Assembly: GCA_963839515.1 (NCBI GenBank)
Contig: CAWIVN010000004.1
Coordinates: forward strand, 1-64,000
Direction of reading: 5' to 3'
From: Fredericiella sp963839515
Lineage (GTDB): Bacteria; Chloroflexota; Anaerolineae; Caldilineales; Caldilineaceae
Length of the DNA stretch: 64,000 nucleotides
Under the pieces are notes generated by a model. It made no database searches. It was not told where the DNA came from and was given only the letters and a program-made list of their open reading frames with translations. Below, one piece after another: positions 17,153 to 25,914 of this stretch (position 1 is its first letter; every line of letters begins with the position of its first letter). The translations under genes and the position numbers were made by a program.

Positions 17153-17932
17153 TTACGCCGATGCACCGGAATAGCTCCGCACACCATAGCGCCAGAAAGC
17201 GCGGGCGGCGCTGAAAATGGCGGCCGCCAGCGTCAGCGATGCGACGAGCGTGGTCCAGCTAAGGCGGCCGACGATGGCCTCGGCCGGTACAGTCACGGCG
17301 AAGGCCACCGGTATCAAAAAGGTGAGCACGATGCGCAGCGCGCCCGGGTAGATGCTGACGGGCCAGCGCCCCGCCTGGTATATGCTCTGGAAAACGACCA
17401 GGATGTTCTCGACATTGACAAACCAAAAAGCGGTGGTTGCCAGGAGCAGCCAGAAGCTGTAGACGATCACGGCGCCTGCCGCCAGCACTACGAGGAAGCC
17501 GAACACCTGCGGCACACTAAGGCCGCGATTCAGTCTGACGAGCGCAATTGCCAGTACCACAGTGCCCATCAGTACATCCATCAGGCTCCAGATCGAAACG
17601 CGGCGAATCGAGACCAGCAGCTGCGAATCGCGCGGCTTGGTCAAGACGAAGTCGAGCGTTCCTCGGCGAATGTCCTGCAGGAAACGCTCCATGCTGGGCT
17701 GGACAAACGTATTGATAAATCCCGCCATCAGAAAGTAAATGCCGAGCAACGCCAGCAGCTCCATCGGCTGCCAGCCTGCCAGGGCCTCGGTGTGGTTGAA
17801 AATGACTGCCATGCCGGCCAGGGCCGACAGCAGCGACAAGGTAGACTGCAGCAGGCTGATCCAGAAGTTAGCCCGGTACTGCAATTCGTTGAGCGCACCG
17901 AGCCGGAAATAGGTGGCGATCAGTCGGAACAT
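17153..17932 (-). CDS. ABC-2 family permease (second subunit)
   Basis: The 259-residue protein has six hydrophobic segments and begins FRLIATYFRLGALNELQYRA, followed by FVQPSMERFLQDIRRGTLDF and VLTKP, the conserved cytoplasmic stretch of the PF06182 (DUF990) ABC-2 permeases. With the permease and ATPase genes directly upstream it forms a three-gene exporter of the type often found with antibiotics or lipids; the substrate is unknown. It starts 12 bp after the preceding permease gene. Confidence 0.85.
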   Translation of the reverse strand: MFRLIATYFRLGALNELQYRANFWISLLQSTLSLLSALAGMAVIFNHTEALAGWQPMELLALLGIYFLMAGFINTFVQPSMERFLQDIRRGTLDFVLTKPRDSQLLVSIRRVSIWSLMDVLMGTVVLAIALVRLNRGLSVPQVFGFLVVLAAGAVIVYSFWLLLATTAFWFVNVENILVVFQSIYQAGRWPVSIYPGALRIVLTFLIPVAFAVTVPAEAIVGRLSWTTLVASLTLAAAIFSAARAFWRYGVRSYSGASA

Positions 17933-17944
17933 GGTTGCGCTCCC

Positions 17945-18739
17945 CTAGGATCCAACCGCTGAGAACTGCTTGATGCTGGTGCGCCAGGCAAGCAGCATCG
18001 CCACGACGACGACCGCCGTCCAGCCGATTTGCGCGGAATAGCCGATCAGGATTTCTTGGGCCGACAGCTGTCCCAGCAGGATTTCGAGCGGGAACGACAG
18101 CATCCAGCGGAAGGGCAGCACTTTGGCCAGCGCCTGGGCTGACTTTGGCAGCAGTTCCAGCGGCGCCAGGCGGCCCGAGAAAAAGAGAAAGACGACAAAG
18201 TACACCTGGTTGATGGCGTTGATGCGCGTGGTCCAAAAGGCCGACATGGCCAGCCCCCATTCCAGGCAGAAGCGCAGCATGAACGCCAACATGAGGGCAG
18301 GCACAAAGGCCAATAGGTCCAGCCAGGAGGTCTGGAAGCTGGGCCGGAAGATAAGCATCAACAGGATGACCGTGGGGACGAGGACGACCATGATAAAGGC
18401 CTTGTAGGCGAGGTTGTCGGCAACGTCTACCCAAAAGGGATGCAGTGGGCGCAGTAGCCGCCGCGCAAGCGTACCATCGCGGATAAAGAACTCGTACTCC
18501 CACATGATCCAGCTAAAGGTCAGGCGATCGACGACCATCAGCGCCAGGTAGTAGGCGGCGAAGTCACTGCTTGTGAAGCCGCCCACCGATCCGCCTTGCG
18601 CCTGGGCTACCGTGTCCCAGACGACGAGATAGATGATCGGCTCCAGGATGGCCCCGATCAGCCAGATCAAGTTGGCGGCTCGATACTGGAGATTGACAGC
18701 CGAGCTGGTCTTGAGTTGAACCCACATCACGTTTAGCAT
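17945..18739 (-). CDS. ABC-2 family permease (first subunit)
   Basis: The 264-residue protein has six hydrophobic segments and the PF06182 feature IMWEYEFFIRDGTLARRLLR, then PLHPFW. I chose the ATG at 18739 (LNVMWVQLKTSSAVNLQYRA). An in-frame TTG at 18754 would extend it over a copy of the GTCTGAACCTTGATT repeat that lies between this gene and the ATPase. It pairs with the downstream permease as a heterodimeric membrane domain. Confidence 0.85.
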   Translation of the reverse strand: MLNVMWVQLKTSSAVNLQYRAANLIWLIGAILEPIIYLVVWDTVAQAQGGSVGGFTSSDFAAYYLALMVVDRLTFSWIMWEYEFFIRDGTLARRLLRPLHPFWVDVADNLAYKAFIMVVLVPTVILLMLIFRPSFQTSWLDLLAFVPALMLAFMLRFCLEWGLAMSAFWTTRINAINQVYFVVFLFFSGRLAPLELLPKSAQALAKVLPFRWMLSFPLEILLGQLSAQEILIGYSAQIGWTAVVVVAMLLAWRTSIKQFSAVGS

Positions 18740-18750
18740 AGGCCTGCGAA

Positions 18751-19749
18751 TCAAGGTTCAGACTGCGCAAACACTTTCTCGATTACTTCCTCGATGGGCG
18801 GATCCTCGACGGTCAAGTCGACGATGGGCAGGTCGGCCAGGAGGCGGCCGGTAATGGCGGCGGTTTCTTGCTTGCGCACGCGCAGCTTGACGCGCCCGCC
18901 TTCCTGCTCGATCACGTCACCATAGGCGCCGAGGCCCGCGGCCGGGATGTCGGCCGGGCCATTGGCCAGGTCGATGGCAATGGTCTTGTAGGCCGAGAAC
19001 TGCGTGACCAGCCCGCTGAGCCCGCCGTCGTAGAGCAGCCGGCCGTGATGGATGATGACCACACGCTTGCAGAGCGCTTCGACATCGGCCATGTAGTGGC
19101 TCGTCAGCAGGATGGTGGATCCGGTGAGCTGGTTGTAGTCCTTGAGAAAGGCGCGGATGCGGCGCTGCATGGTGACGTCGAGGCCGATGGTCGGCTCGTC
19201 AAGGAAGAGTACCTGCGGTCTGTGCAGCAGTGCGCCGGCAACCTCGCATTTCATACGCTCGCCCAAGGACAGATTGCGCACCGGCTTGGAGAGCAGCGGC
19301 CCCAGGTCGAGCAGCTCGGTGAGGTCGGCCAGGGTCTGCCGGTACTGGTCGTCCGGCACACGATAGACTGCGGCCAGCAGATCGTACGAGTCCTGGCAAG
19401 GGATGTCCCACTCCAACTGGTTGCGATTGCCCATTACGAGCGTGATTTGGCTGAGAAATTCCTTCTGGCGGCGCCAAGGCTCAGAGCCAAGCACGCGCAC
19501 GCTGCCGCCGGAGGGATGCAGCAGCCCCGACGCCATCTTGAGTGTCGTCGTCTTGCCGGCGCCGTTAGGGCCGAGAAAACCCACCACCTCGCCCGGCTCG
19601 ACCACAAACGAGATGTCGTCGACAGCCACGATGTCCTTGGTCTCGCGTTTGACCATGCTGCGTAGTGCAGCGCCGACACCCGCCTCGCGCACGGGGACGC
19701 GGTAGACCTTGCGCAGGTTGGACACCTGCATGGGGTACTCGTGTGTCAT
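18751..19749 (-). CDS. ABC transporter ATP-binding protein
   Basis: The 332-residue ATPase shows Walker A FLGPNGAGKTTTLKMASG, the ABC signature NLSLGERMKCEVAGALLHRP, Walker B VLFLDEPTIGLD and the switch His in LLTSHYMADVEAL. A C-terminal domain of about 100 residues follows the nucleotide-binding domain, as in ABC-2 exporter ATPases. Its last residues Ser-Glu-Pro-stop are encoded by the interspersed repeat (TCTGAACCTTGA read on the minus strand, 18751-18762). It overlaps the stop of the P450 gene by 4 bp, so the two are translationally coupled. Confidence 0.93.
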   Translation of the reverse strand: MTHEYPMQVSNLRKVYRVPVREAGVGAALRSMVKRETKDIVAVDDISFVVEPGEVVGFLGPNGAGKTTTLKMASGLLHPSGGSVRVLGSEPWRRQKEFLSQITLVMGNRNQLEWDIPCQDSYDLLAAVYRVPDDQYRQTLADLTELLDLGPLLSKPVRNLSLGERMKCEVAGALLHRPQVLFLDEPTIGLDVTMQRRIRAFLKDYNQLTGSTILLTSHYMADVEALCKRVVIIHHGRLLYDGGLSGLVTQFSAYKTIAIDLANGPADIPAAGLGAYGDVIEQEGGRVKLRVRKQETAAITGRLLADLPIVDLTVEDPPIEEVIEKVFAQSEP

Positions 19750-21053
19750 GGGCGCTTTGTTACTGTCATCTTGACTCCCGGCCGCGGCTCGAGGGTCGCC
19801 CCCATGTGAGCATGAATCCTCTGGCCCGGCAGCAGGTCGAAGCGCACGCGCTGGAAAAGGCGCGCCATCACGACCTTGGCCTCAATCTGGGCGAAGGTGG
19901 CGCCGATGCAGTTGCGCGGGCCGCCGCCAAAGGGTACGTAGGTAAAGGCGGGCATGGCAGACTGGCGATCGAAGCGTTCCGGGTCGAAGCCGGCGGGATT
20001 CTCCCAGTGCGCCGGGTCGCGGTGCGACAGGTAGATCGAGTACATGACGCGGTTGCCGGCGGGAATAGTGCCTTCGGCCAGGTGTACGTCTTCGACAGCC
20101 TTGCGGTTGCCGATGTGGATGGGTGGATAGAGGCGCAGCGCCTCGCGTGTGACCAGATCGACATAGTGCAGCTGGTTGAGATGTTCGGGGGCCGGTGCGG
20201 CGCCGTCCAACACGGTGGCGACCTCCTCTTGCACGCGGCGCATGGCGTCCGGGTGTTCGCCCAGCAGGTACAGCATCCAGGCAAAGAGGGCCGTGCTGGT
20301 GTCGTGCCCGGCGATCAGCATCGTCAGCAGTTGATCGCGAATCAGGTCGTCGTCCATGTCAGGTGACTGCACCAGGCGCGTGAGCAAGTCGTCCGGCGGG
20401 TCTGCCAGGGAGCGGCGTTGGCCGATCAGCCCGTACAGGTAGGCGTCCAGCTCCGCCAGTTCTTTATGATAGCGGCGGCGCGGCAGCTTATGTGACAGGA
20501 TCCAGAGACCCGGCGAAATATAGTCGATGGCGCGCAGGATCGGTCCCCACATGCGCACCATGTCACTACGAAAATCGACGCTGAACAGCGCCCCCATGAG
20601 AATCAGCAGCGCGACCTTGCGCATCTCGACCAGCATGTCATAGGCCTTGCCGTCCTGCCACTGATCCACCACCCAATCGGTGCTCGCCAGCATCGTGTCG
20701 ACATGGGCGAGCGTAGGCCGGCGCAGCATGGTCGGTTCCATGCAGGCGCGCACGCGGTCGTGCTCTTCGCCATCCAGCACCAGGACGCCGCGGCGCAGCA
20801 GTTCGGTGACCGGGTCCGTCTCTGTGCGCCAAAGGTATTCATGGCGGTCGGTCAGCAGCAGGTGGCGGTTGTATTCCGGCCCGGCCATCACGGCTGGATG
20901 GAAGCCGGGCGCCGGGATTTGGAACAGGTTACCGACGTGCTGCTGCATCAGTTCCAGCGCTACCAGCGGCGAGCGCGTGGCTGCTAGTTGGCGCAGGATA
21001 TTGAGACCTACCTGGCCGTCGGCCTTGGGCAGTGGGCAAGCGGATGAGGACAT
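19746..21053 (-). CDS. Cytochrome P450 monooxygenase
   Basis: The 435-residue P450 has the I-helix oxygen-activation motif AGHDTSTALFAW, the ExxR motif in EALRLYPPIHIGNR, and the haem-binding loop FVPFGGGPRNCIGATFAQIE with the axial Cys. The order and spacing are normal and no membrane anchor is seen, so it is a soluble bacterial P450 needing separate redox partners, none of which are in the window. It is the first gene of an operon with an ABC exporter. Its substrate could be a product later exported, or, given the carotenoid genes a few kb away, a carotenoid or lipid as with CYP175A1 of Thermus; both are inference. Confidence 0.92.
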   Translation of the reverse strand: MSSSACPLPKADGQVGLNILRQLAATRSPLVALELMQQHVGNLFQIPAPGFHPAVMAGPEYNRHLLLTDRHEYLWRTETDPVTELLRRGVLVLDGEEHDRVRACMEPTMLRRPTLAHVDTMLASTDWVVDQWQDGKAYDMLVEMRKVALLILMGALFSVDFRSDMVRMWGPILRAIDYISPGLWILSHKLPRRRYHKELAELDAYLYGLIGQRRSLADPPDDLLTRLVQSPDMDDDLIRDQLLTMLIAGHDTSTALFAWMLYLLGEHPDAMRRVQEEVATVLDGAAPAPEHLNQLHYVDLVTREALRLYPPIHIGNRKAVEDVHLAEGTIPAGNRVMYSIYLSHRDPAHWENPAGFDPERFDRQSAMPAFTYVPFGGGPRNCIGATFAQIEAKVVMARLFQRVRFDLLPGQRIHAHMGATLEPRPGVKMTVTKRP

Positions 21054-21262
21054 GGGGCGAGCTTTCTCGACTTGATTGGTTGGACGGGTGCAGTTACGCC
21101 GCGGTTACATCATACCCGGCGGGACTCAATTCGGGCAACAATTACCGCCATACGCCGGCGCGCCGGCGCCGTCCCTATCGATCAGATAGTCAGACCCAAT
21201 CCACTTGCAGGCGACAGCAGCCTGGAGTTTGTGTATGCTGAATCCGTAAATCAAAGGGGGCC

Positions 21263-22345
21263 ATGATGTCAGCAGACTTCACTCGTCGCGATTTTGTTGC
21301 AGGTGCAGCAGCGCTATTGATCGTCAACCGGTTGCCTGGTCAACGAGGCAACCAGACCGATAGTTGTTGGCCTACGCAAGGATGGAACGCCTGTCAGGCG
21401 AAAAACACGACCGTTCAAACCACTAAACTGCGCAGGCTGATGGACAGCACGGCGCGGCGCAAGCTGGGGGTCAAGGGCTTGCTCGTCGTGCAAGGTGGCG
21501 CACTCGTCTTTGAGCAGTATGCACCGGGCATAACGGCAGAGGACCGCCCCAATATCTATTCATGCACGAAGAGCATCGTGTCGTTGTTGACGGGAATAGT
21601 GCTGGAGCAGGGCCTGCTCCCAGGTGTTGATGCGTACGTGCTTGATCTCTTGCCCCAACATGCGGCGCACATCGGCAACCGGGACCCGCGCAAGCAGCGC
21701 ATCACCCTGGCACATTTGCTCACTATGGCGGCAGGTCTTGATTGGCCGGAATGGACGCCTTGGTCGGCGCGCCACCCGTTGGTACAGATGGAGCGATCGC
21801 AGGATCGGGCACAGTATGTGCTGGATCGTCCCATGGCGACGGAACCAGGAACTGAATGGCACTACAACTCGGGTATCCCTCAAGTCATCTCCGCCATGAT
21901 CCAAGAAGCTGCGGGAATGTCGTTACAAGAATATGCCGTCGCGAACTTGTTTGGACCGCTTGGTATTGCCGACTTCTCCTGGCCGACGGACCCCGCTGGC
22001 GTAAACGTTGGCGGCTATGGGCTGCGCCTGACGGCGCGCGACCTCGCCAAGATTGGGTTGTTGTGCCTGCGTGGGGGCCAGTGGGAGGACCGCCAGCTTG
22101 TGCCCAAAGCCTGGCTGCGGGAATCGACGCAGCGCTACTTCACGGCCGATCCAGCCGATCGGGGGTACGGCTACCTATGGTGGCTGCCATCCTTTGGTGG
22201 CTATGCGGCCATTGGTTACGGCGGGCACCGCGTGTATATTTTGCCGGAAAAGGACATGGTTGTCGTACTGACGGCAGAAATGACTGAGCGCGACATGACG
22301 CAGGCACCCGAGGAACTGATGGGGAAGTGGGTGTTAGGGCGTTAA
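21263..22345 (+). CDS. Serine beta-lactamase-like hydrolase with Tat-type signal
   Basis: The 360-residue protein begins with a twin-Arg leader (ADFTRRDFVAGAAALLIVNR). The beta-lactamase/PBP4 fold is shown by SxxK in YSCTKSIVSLLTG, the tyrosine motif in EWHYNSGIPQVISAM, and a GYGGHR segment near residue 320 in place of the KTG box. Family members hydrolyse D-amino peptides, esters or lactams; the substrate is not evident. AAGGGGG precedes the ATG pair at 21263/21266. It is transcribed divergently from the P450 operon across a 209-bp gap. Confidence 0.85.
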   Translation: MMSADFTRRDFVAGAAALLIVNRLPGQRGNQTDSCWPTQGWNACQAKNTTVQTTKLRRLMDSTARRKLGVKGLLVVQGGALVFEQYAPGITAEDRPNIYSCTKSIVSLLTGIVLEQGLLPGVDAYVLDLLPQHAAHIGNRDPRKQRITLAHLLTMAAGLDWPEWTPWSARHPLVQMERSQDRAQYVLDRPMATEPGTEWHYNSGIPQVISAMIQEAAGMSLQEYAVANLFGPLGIADFSWPTDPAGVNVGGYGLRLTARDLAKIGLLCLRGGQWEDRQLVPKAWLRESTQRYFTADPADRGYGYLWWLPSFGGYAAIGYGGHRVYILPEKDMVVVLTAEMTERDMTQAPEELMGKWVLGR

Positions 22346-22497
22346 TGTTAGGGTCGATTCCAGATTATTTGCGAGTATGGGCGTGCGGAACATAGGCACG
22401 AAGGCGTGCCCGGCAACCGCACGAGGGCGTGCGGGTCGCAGCGGCAGGTGGTGCGGGTCGCGGCGGTCACACCTGGATTTGGATGGGCAGAAGCAAG

Positions 22498-23319
22498 TCA
22501 ACGGCGCTGGAAAGTCACGTTCCAGCTGAAGTGGCCAAGGCAGCCGTTGTTTTCGGCAAAGTGGCGGCAGCTTTCTTCGTCCTGGCAGTAGCCTGCGGCG
22601 ATCAGGTCGGCGTGGGCAATGTTGGCGGCATTGGTGGAGAGCCCGGTGGCCATGTCGGACGTTGCCGGCGCGCCGTTCTTGTCGCGCACGACGCGTACGT
22701 CCTGGCCCCCGCCCAGTACAAACTCGGCGACGCCGTCGCCCTTGCCTTGTGCACCGGTTACCTCGATCTCGCGTGCGCCGTACTGTACCTGTACGGCCAC
22801 GCCGTTGAGGCGGCTGCCGTTGGCATCCAGCACGTCAACGTGGAGCTCACGGCCTTCGCCGCAGTGAACTGATGGTCCGTCCAGCCAGCCTCCGTTCTCG
22901 CGGACATCCCATAACCGCCGTTGGACCAACACGAACTGGTTGCCAGAGCCGCTGGGAACCGGCTCGGGAACCTGCTCTACCTGTGTAGGCGCCGGCGTAG
23001 GCACCATGGTGGGCACGGGGGCTCGGCTGCTGCCCGCGCCACCGAGGTCCACCAGGAAACTGGCGATCCAGCGACCGCTGGTGAGGTGGTACCAAGTGCC
23101 GGGCTGGTTGGTCCCGGCAATGCGGACCGTCGTGCCCTTTGGCACCGAGCCTACGACAGCGTAGCCTGTGCCGGGACCGGCGCGCAGGTTGGCATTGCGG
23201 TTGACGACGCCGACCTGTATCCCTTGGGCTTGGACGGCGACACTGAACATAACAAGAAACGCCAGCGCCAGGGCTGCAGCCGCTGCCCAGGCGCCGGCGT
23301 GTTTGCGTAGCGAAGACAT
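22498..23319 (-). CDS. Secreted protein with bacterial SH3 domain
   Basis: The 273-residue protein has a signal peptide (WAAAAALALAFLVMFSVAVQ, AQG) followed by an SH3b domain (VNRNANLRAGPGTGYAVVGS, VPKGTTVRI) near residues 38-90. A Pro/Thr-rich linker follows, then a C-terminal domain of about 130 residues with VHCGEGRELHVDVLDANGSR and four Cys that I do not recognise. SH3b domains commonly bind peptidoglycan. A similar SH3b unit occurs in the lipoprotein at the right edge of the window. Confidence 0.75.
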   Translation of the reverse strand: MSSLRKHAGAWAAAAALALAFLVMFSVAVQAQGIQVGVVNRNANLRAGPGTGYAVVGSVPKGTTVRIAGTNQPGTWYHLTSGRWIASFLVDLGGAGSSRAPVPTMVPTPAPTQVEQVPEPVPSGSGNQFVLVQRRLWDVRENGGWLDGPSVHCGEGRELHVDVLDANGSRLNGVAVQVQYGAREIEVTGAQGKGDGVAEFVLGGGQDVRVVRDKNGAPATSDMATGLSTNAANIAHADLIAAGYCQDEESCRHFAENNGCLGHFSWNVTFQRR

Positions 23320-23366
23320 AAGCGATCCTTCTCTAAGACAACACCCTATTCCGGACCGCTATTTTA

Positions 23367-24806
23367 TCACGTATTGGCCATCGCATAGGCAGCCAGAACG
23401 CGCTCGCGCGCTTCTTGGTGGTCGACAATTGGCAGCGGGTAATCGACCCCCAGCGTACAGCGTGCCTTGATTTGATCGCTCTTCTGCATTTTCCACGGTT
23501 CATGCAGGAACTCGACCGGTACGTTCTGCAACTCGGGCAGCCAGTGACGGACGTAGCTGCCTTCAGGATCGAATTTCTGACCCTGCACGACAGGATTGAA
23601 GACGCGGAAGTAGGGCGCGGCGTCGGTGCCGGTGCCCGCTGTCCACTGCCAGCCACCGTTATTGGGGGCCGGGTCGCCATCCACGAGATGCTGCATAAAG
23701 AAGCGTTCGCCGAGCCGCCAGTCGATCAGCAGGTCCTTTACCAGGAACGAGGCAGTGATCATGCGGCAGCGATTGTGCATCCAACCTTCCGCCACCATCT
23801 GCCGCATGGCGGCGTCCACGATCGGGTAGCCGGTGCGCCCTTCACACCAGGCGGCAAAATCGGCATCGTCGTTGCGCCAGTGTATTCCGTTGAACTCCCG
23901 CCGGAAATTGCCGCCGCGTACGTGCGGGAAATAATGCAGGATGGCGATGTAGAACTCGCGCCAGATTAACTCGGAGAGCCACGTATCGGCACCTTTGCGG
24001 GCGTCTTCGGCATTGGCGCCACCTTCCTCGCGCGCCCGCTCACTGGCCTCATAGGCAGCCAGGACGGCCAGGCGCGGCGACAGCATGCCCCAACGCAAGT
24101 AAGTCGACAACTGCGAAGTTGCGTTGGCGCCGGGTTGATCTCGGAGCTTCGCATAGTCAAAAATAGGTGCGCTGGCACCTGCGACGAAGGCGCTTAACCG
24201 GCGCTTAGCCTCAGCTTCGCCCGCTACGAAAGGCACGCTGTCCGGCAGGGCCGGCTGCATGGGAATAGGTTCGCTGCCTGGCTGCTCGGGCGTGCGCATC
24301 GCCTGCGGCGCCGGGAGTATATCGCTGCGGGGGAACCCGCCAAATGTGCGCCAGCGCTTACCAAACGGCGTATAGACGACAAACGGTTCGCCGTCGTCCT
24401 TATGTACACTCTCGGGCGGGCGGGCGGTCACGCCATCCTTGAGGTGCAGCGGCACGGGTAGGATGTCGCCCACAACTGCGTCGCGGCGTACCGCAAACGG
24501 CGAGTAGTCGCGCTGGGCAAAGACGGCCGCTGCGCCCGTTTCGCTGCATAGCTGCACCAGCACCTCAGCCGGGTCGCCGCTGCGTACCAGCAGGCGGCTG
24601 CCGCGGCTGAGGAGGTCTGCATCTAGTGCCCTCAGGCCGGCAAAGAGAAAGGCCGTGCGCTTTTCCCCGTTATAGCGTGACTCCAGCAAGCGCCGATCGA
24701 GAATAAAGACGGGCAGCACCTGCTCGCCCGCGGCCAGGGCCGCACTCAACGCTTGGTTGTCCGTCAGGCGCAGATCACGCCGTATCCACCAGATGGAAAG
24801 TGACAT
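23367..24806 (-). CDS. phr: Deoxyribodipyrimidine photolyase
   Basis: The 479-residue protein starts LSIWWIRRDLRLTDNQALSA, the photolyase N-terminal alpha/beta domain. It shows the FAD-binding C-terminal domain: LSTYLRWGMLSPR, LIWREFYIAILHYFPHVRGG, the WCEGRTGYPIVDAAMRQM block, EGWMHNRCRMITASFLVKDL and GDPAPNNGGWQWTAGTGTDA. These are CPD class I photolyase signatures including the Trp residues of the electron-transfer chain. It repairs UV pyrimidine dimers using blue light. It is the distal gene of the minus-strand run headed by litR, which fits light induction. Confidence 0.95.
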   Translation of the reverse strand: MSLSIWWIRRDLRLTDNQALSAALAAGEQVLPVFILDRRLLESRYNGEKRTAFLFAGLRALDADLLSRGSRLLVRSGDPAEVLVQLCSETGAAAVFAQRDYSPFAVRRDAVVGDILPVPLHLKDGVTARPPESVHKDDGEPFVVYTPFGKRWRTFGGFPRSDILPAPQAMRTPEQPGSEPIPMQPALPDSVPFVAGEAEAKRRLSAFVAGASAPIFDYAKLRDQPGANATSQLSTYLRWGMLSPRLAVLAAYEASERAREEGGANAEDARKGADTWLSELIWREFYIAILHYFPHVRGGNFRREFNGIHWRNDDADFAAWCEGRTGYPIVDAAMRQMVAEGWMHNRCRMITASFLVKDLLIDWRLGERFFMQHLVDGDPAPNNGGWQWTAGTGTDAAPYFRVFNPVVQGQKFDPEGSYVRHWLPELQNVPVEFLHEPWKMQKSDQIKARCTLGVDYPLPIVDHQEARERVLAAYAMANT

Positions 24807-24870
24807 AATAATGCTTTCAAGATGAGGCCGTGCTCGGCTTTCTGTGTCAGCGTCGTGTTCCTAACACTTC

Positions 24871-25830
24871 CTAGTAGCCCAAGCTGGAGATGGCTTCGCG
24901 CACAACCTGGGCACTGCGCTGCAGGGCAAGTTCTTCTTCGTCGCTCAAGGGTTGCGCAAACGTGTCCAAGACGCCGTCACCGCCGACCAGGCGGGGCAGG
25001 GCTACCGTCACGTCCTTGACGCCCGCTACTTCGGCCGCGGGCGCGCAGACGGTGAGAATTGAGCGTTGGTCGCTGATTACGACGTCGGTGATACGCGCCA
25101 GGGCGGCGCCGATGCCGTAATATGTGGCGTTCTTGCCCTCGATGATGGAATAGGCGGCGCGACGCACCCCCTCGTCGACCTCGGCCCGATCCGCCTTGCC
25201 AAATTCGATGTTGCGCCGGTCGCAGAACTCCGCCAGCGACATGCCTCCGATCGTGACCTGCGACCAGGCCAGCACCTCAGAGTCGCCATGCTCGCCCAGT
25301 ACATAGGCGTGCACGTGGCGGGCATCTACGCCGAGCTTGCGCCCGAGCAAAGCACGAAAACGTGCCGTGTCCAGCGTCGTCCCCGATCCAAGCACTTGCA
25401 TAACGGGCTTGCCATGGGCTTCGGCGATGCGTGCCGTCATATGGGTGGTCACATCCACGGGGTTGGTTGCGACGATCAGCCGCGCGTCGGGCGCGTGTTT
25501 GATGACGTTGGGCACCACCTGGCGAAAGACCTCTGCGTTGCGCTCGAGCAGCTGCAGCCGCGTCTCGCCTGGCTTTTGGTTGACGCCGGCTGTGATGACT
25601 ACGGCACTGCATCCGTCCAGGGCTGCGTAGTCGCCGGCGGACACCTCGATCGGATGCGCAAACGGTACGGCGTGCGAAATGTCGTTGGCTTCCGCTTGGG
25701 CGCGCTTGTGGTTCATGTCTACGAGCACGATCTCGCGACCCACGTCGCTCATAACCATCGCATAGGCGGCGGAGGAGCCAACAAAGCCGCTGCCGATAAT
25801 GCCGATTTTGCCGCGCACGAAATTGCGCAT
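24871..25830 (-). CDS. ldh: L-lactate dehydrogenase
   Basis: The 319-residue NAD-dependent enzyme has the Rossmann motif IGIIGSGFVGSSAAYA, the active-site Arg-bearing loop NQKPGETRLQLLERN, VATNPVDVTTHM, LGSGTTLDTARFR with the substrate Arg, and the catalytic His in VLGEHGDSEV. GETRL and the Leu-containing GTTLDT favour lactate over malate dehydrogenase. The ATG at 25830 follows AGAAGGA. It converts pyruvate and lactate. It lies between the photolyase and desaturase genes on the same strand and may be co-transcribed. Confidence 0.92.
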   Translation of the reverse strand: MRNFVRGKIGIIGSGFVGSSAAYAMVMSDVGREIVLVDMNHKRAQAEANDISHAVPFAHPIEVSAGDYAALDGCSAVVITAGVNQKPGETRLQLLERNAEVFRQVVPNVIKHAPDARLIVATNPVDVTTHMTARIAEAHGKPVMQVLGSGTTLDTARFRALLGRKLGVDARHVHAYVLGEHGDSEVLAWSQVTIGGMSLAEFCDRRNIEFGKADRAEVDEGVRRAAYSIIEGKNATYYGIGAALARITDVVISDQRSILTVCAPAAEVAGVKDVTVALPRLVGGDGVLDTFAQPLSDEEELALQRSAQVVREAISSLGY

Positions 25831-25914
25831 TACGGTCCTTCTCCCTCGTTGCTTGTATGTGACGGAAAATGAATCTAGAACGGCCGGCTTTGCCGCACGC
25901 AATCTATTCTCCTG

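Noticed and set aside
22370..22450. GCGTGC-rich inverted segments as a terminator after the serine hydrolase gene
   Set aside because: The segments do not form one clean stem and there is no T-run.
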